Part shown: in pieces, positions 5,658-5,913 of the stretch | Layout of the letters: each line of letters starts with the position of its first letter | Numbering within the stretch: the first letter of the stretch is position 1 | DNA from: Acidobacteriota bacterium | Lineage (GTDB): Bacteria; Acidobacteriota; Terriglobia; Terriglobales; Acidobacteriaceae | Length of the DNA stretch: 5,913 bases | Assembly: GCA_021810175.1 (NCBI GenBank) | Contig: JAJZJJ010000221.1 | Span: 1-5,913, forward strand | Direction: 5' to 3' | Notes under the pieces: generated by a model | Seen by the model: only the letters and a program-made list of their open reading frames with translations | Databases searched by the model: none | Told to the model about the DNA's origin: nothing | Made by a program: the position numbers and the translations under genes

Positions 5658-5667
5658 GCTGTTGATT
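5648..5667. terminator. Inverted repeat between integrase stop and tRNA
   Basis: AATCAAC (5648-5654) and GTTGATT (5661-5667) form a perfect seven-base stem with the loop TAAGCT, and enclose the integrase stop codon. It lies between two converging genes and could act weakly as terminator for both; neither side has a good T-run. A recombinase core site is the alternative. Confidence 0.35.
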
Positions 5668-5671
5668 TGAA

Positions 5672-5748
5672 TGGTGGGCAGTGAGGGACTCGAACCCCCG
5701 ACTTCCTGCTTGTAAGGCAGGCGCTCTAACCAGCTGAGCTAACCGCCC
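5672..5748 (-). tRNA. tRNA-Val (anticodon UAC)
   Basis: A full cloverleaf can be read on the minus strand. Acceptor stem GGGCGGT pairs with ACTGCCC (one G-U), the D arm is GCTC/GAGC, the anticodon stem CCTGC/GCAGG holds the loop CTTACAA with anticodon TAC, and the T arm contains GGTTCGAGTCC. The discriminator is A and CCA is encoded. Its 3' end faces the integrase gene, so it is the likely attachment site and its 3' part was probably restored by the element. No second copy of the T arm/3' end exists elsewhere in the window. Confidence 0.95.
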
Positions 5749-5774
5749 CACCGTGGCGCAGACGTCCAGCCCTG

Positions 5775-5780
5775 ATTTTA
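5775..5780 (-). promoter_or_regulatory. Possible -10 box of the tRNA-Val promoter
   Basis: TAAAAT on the minus strand lies 26 bases before the tRNA 5' end, in the 56-base gap after the host gene. No convincing -35 is visible at the right distance, so read-through from the host gene is also possible. Confidence 0.25.
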
Positions 5781-5804
5781 GCAGCGATGGAGATTCGGCC
5801 GGGA

Positions 5805-5913
5805 TCAGGCGGCCTGGGGGCTGTCTCCGGGCTGCTGAGCCTCGGCCAGGAGCGTGCGGACCTCGTCGTCGGTGGTCTGATCGAATTGGCGATAGAACTG
5901 GCCGACGGCGAAG
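5805..5913 (-). CDS. C-terminal end of an unrecognised host protein
   Basis: An open minus-strand frame enters from the right edge and ends with TGA at 5805-5807. The visible 35 residues begin FAVGQFYRQFDQTTDDEVRT, continue LLAEA, and end in a flexible Gln/Pro/Ala tail. The amphipathic helix and ordinary composition suggest a real coding end, and the direction matches the tRNA. I cannot assign a family from so short a piece. It lies on the host side of the attachment site and is presumably chromosomal. Confidence 0.55.
   Translation of the reverse strand, partial: FAVGQFYRQFDQTTDDEVRTLLAEAQQPGDSPQAA

Overview
The window looks like one end of an integrated mobile element, plus a short strip of host chromosome on the right. 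It is visibly GC-rich. The style of the integrase and of the D5-like primase suggests an acidobacterial or similar GC-rich soil bacterium; that is a guess from family resemblance. A complete tRNA-Val gene (anticodon UAC, minus strand, 5672-5748) marks the junction. Its 3' end faces a tyrosine integrase gene that stops 14 bases away, the usual arrangement when an element uses a tRNA 3' end as attachment site. Right of the tRNA is the C-terminal end of an unrecognised host gene. The second attachment site is not in the window, so the element continues past base 1.

Two divergent transcription units leave a compact control region at about 3552-3645. Rightward: a zinc-finger protein resembling CGNR proteins, then 2 bases later the integrase. 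Leftward: an AlpA/Xis-like small HTH protein, a P4/D5-type primase-polymerase fused to an SF3 helicase, a candidate 68-codon ORF and a 19-codon ORF joined by ATGA stop/start overlaps, a 65-aa SH3/KOW-like protein, an HTH protein resembling small terminase subunits whose frame is shifted at A_AAG_GGG, and a further small gene cut by the left edge. This order (integrase and regulator facing one way; AlpA, primase-helicase and TerS-like gene facing the other) is like phage satellites (PICI or P4 type). A complete prophage or another integrative element is not excluded, because capsid, terminase and lysis genes would lie outside the window.

The non-coding signals are unusually rich. The two sigma70-like promoters overlap through their -10 boxes, so only one can be occupied at a time. 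A 13-bp inverted repeat links this region to the start codon of the AlpA-like gene. The 3' end of the primase gene is an 86-bp imperfect palindrome centred on an alternating CG run and carrying symmetric TGACGG iterons. A 20-nt motif with the core ACTGCGGGG/TTTTGCGGG occurs downstream of the primase and again, inverted, at the integrase/attachment end; a partial version lies between the AlpA-like gene and the primase. These are the best candidates for a replication origin and for integrase or excisionase arm sites.
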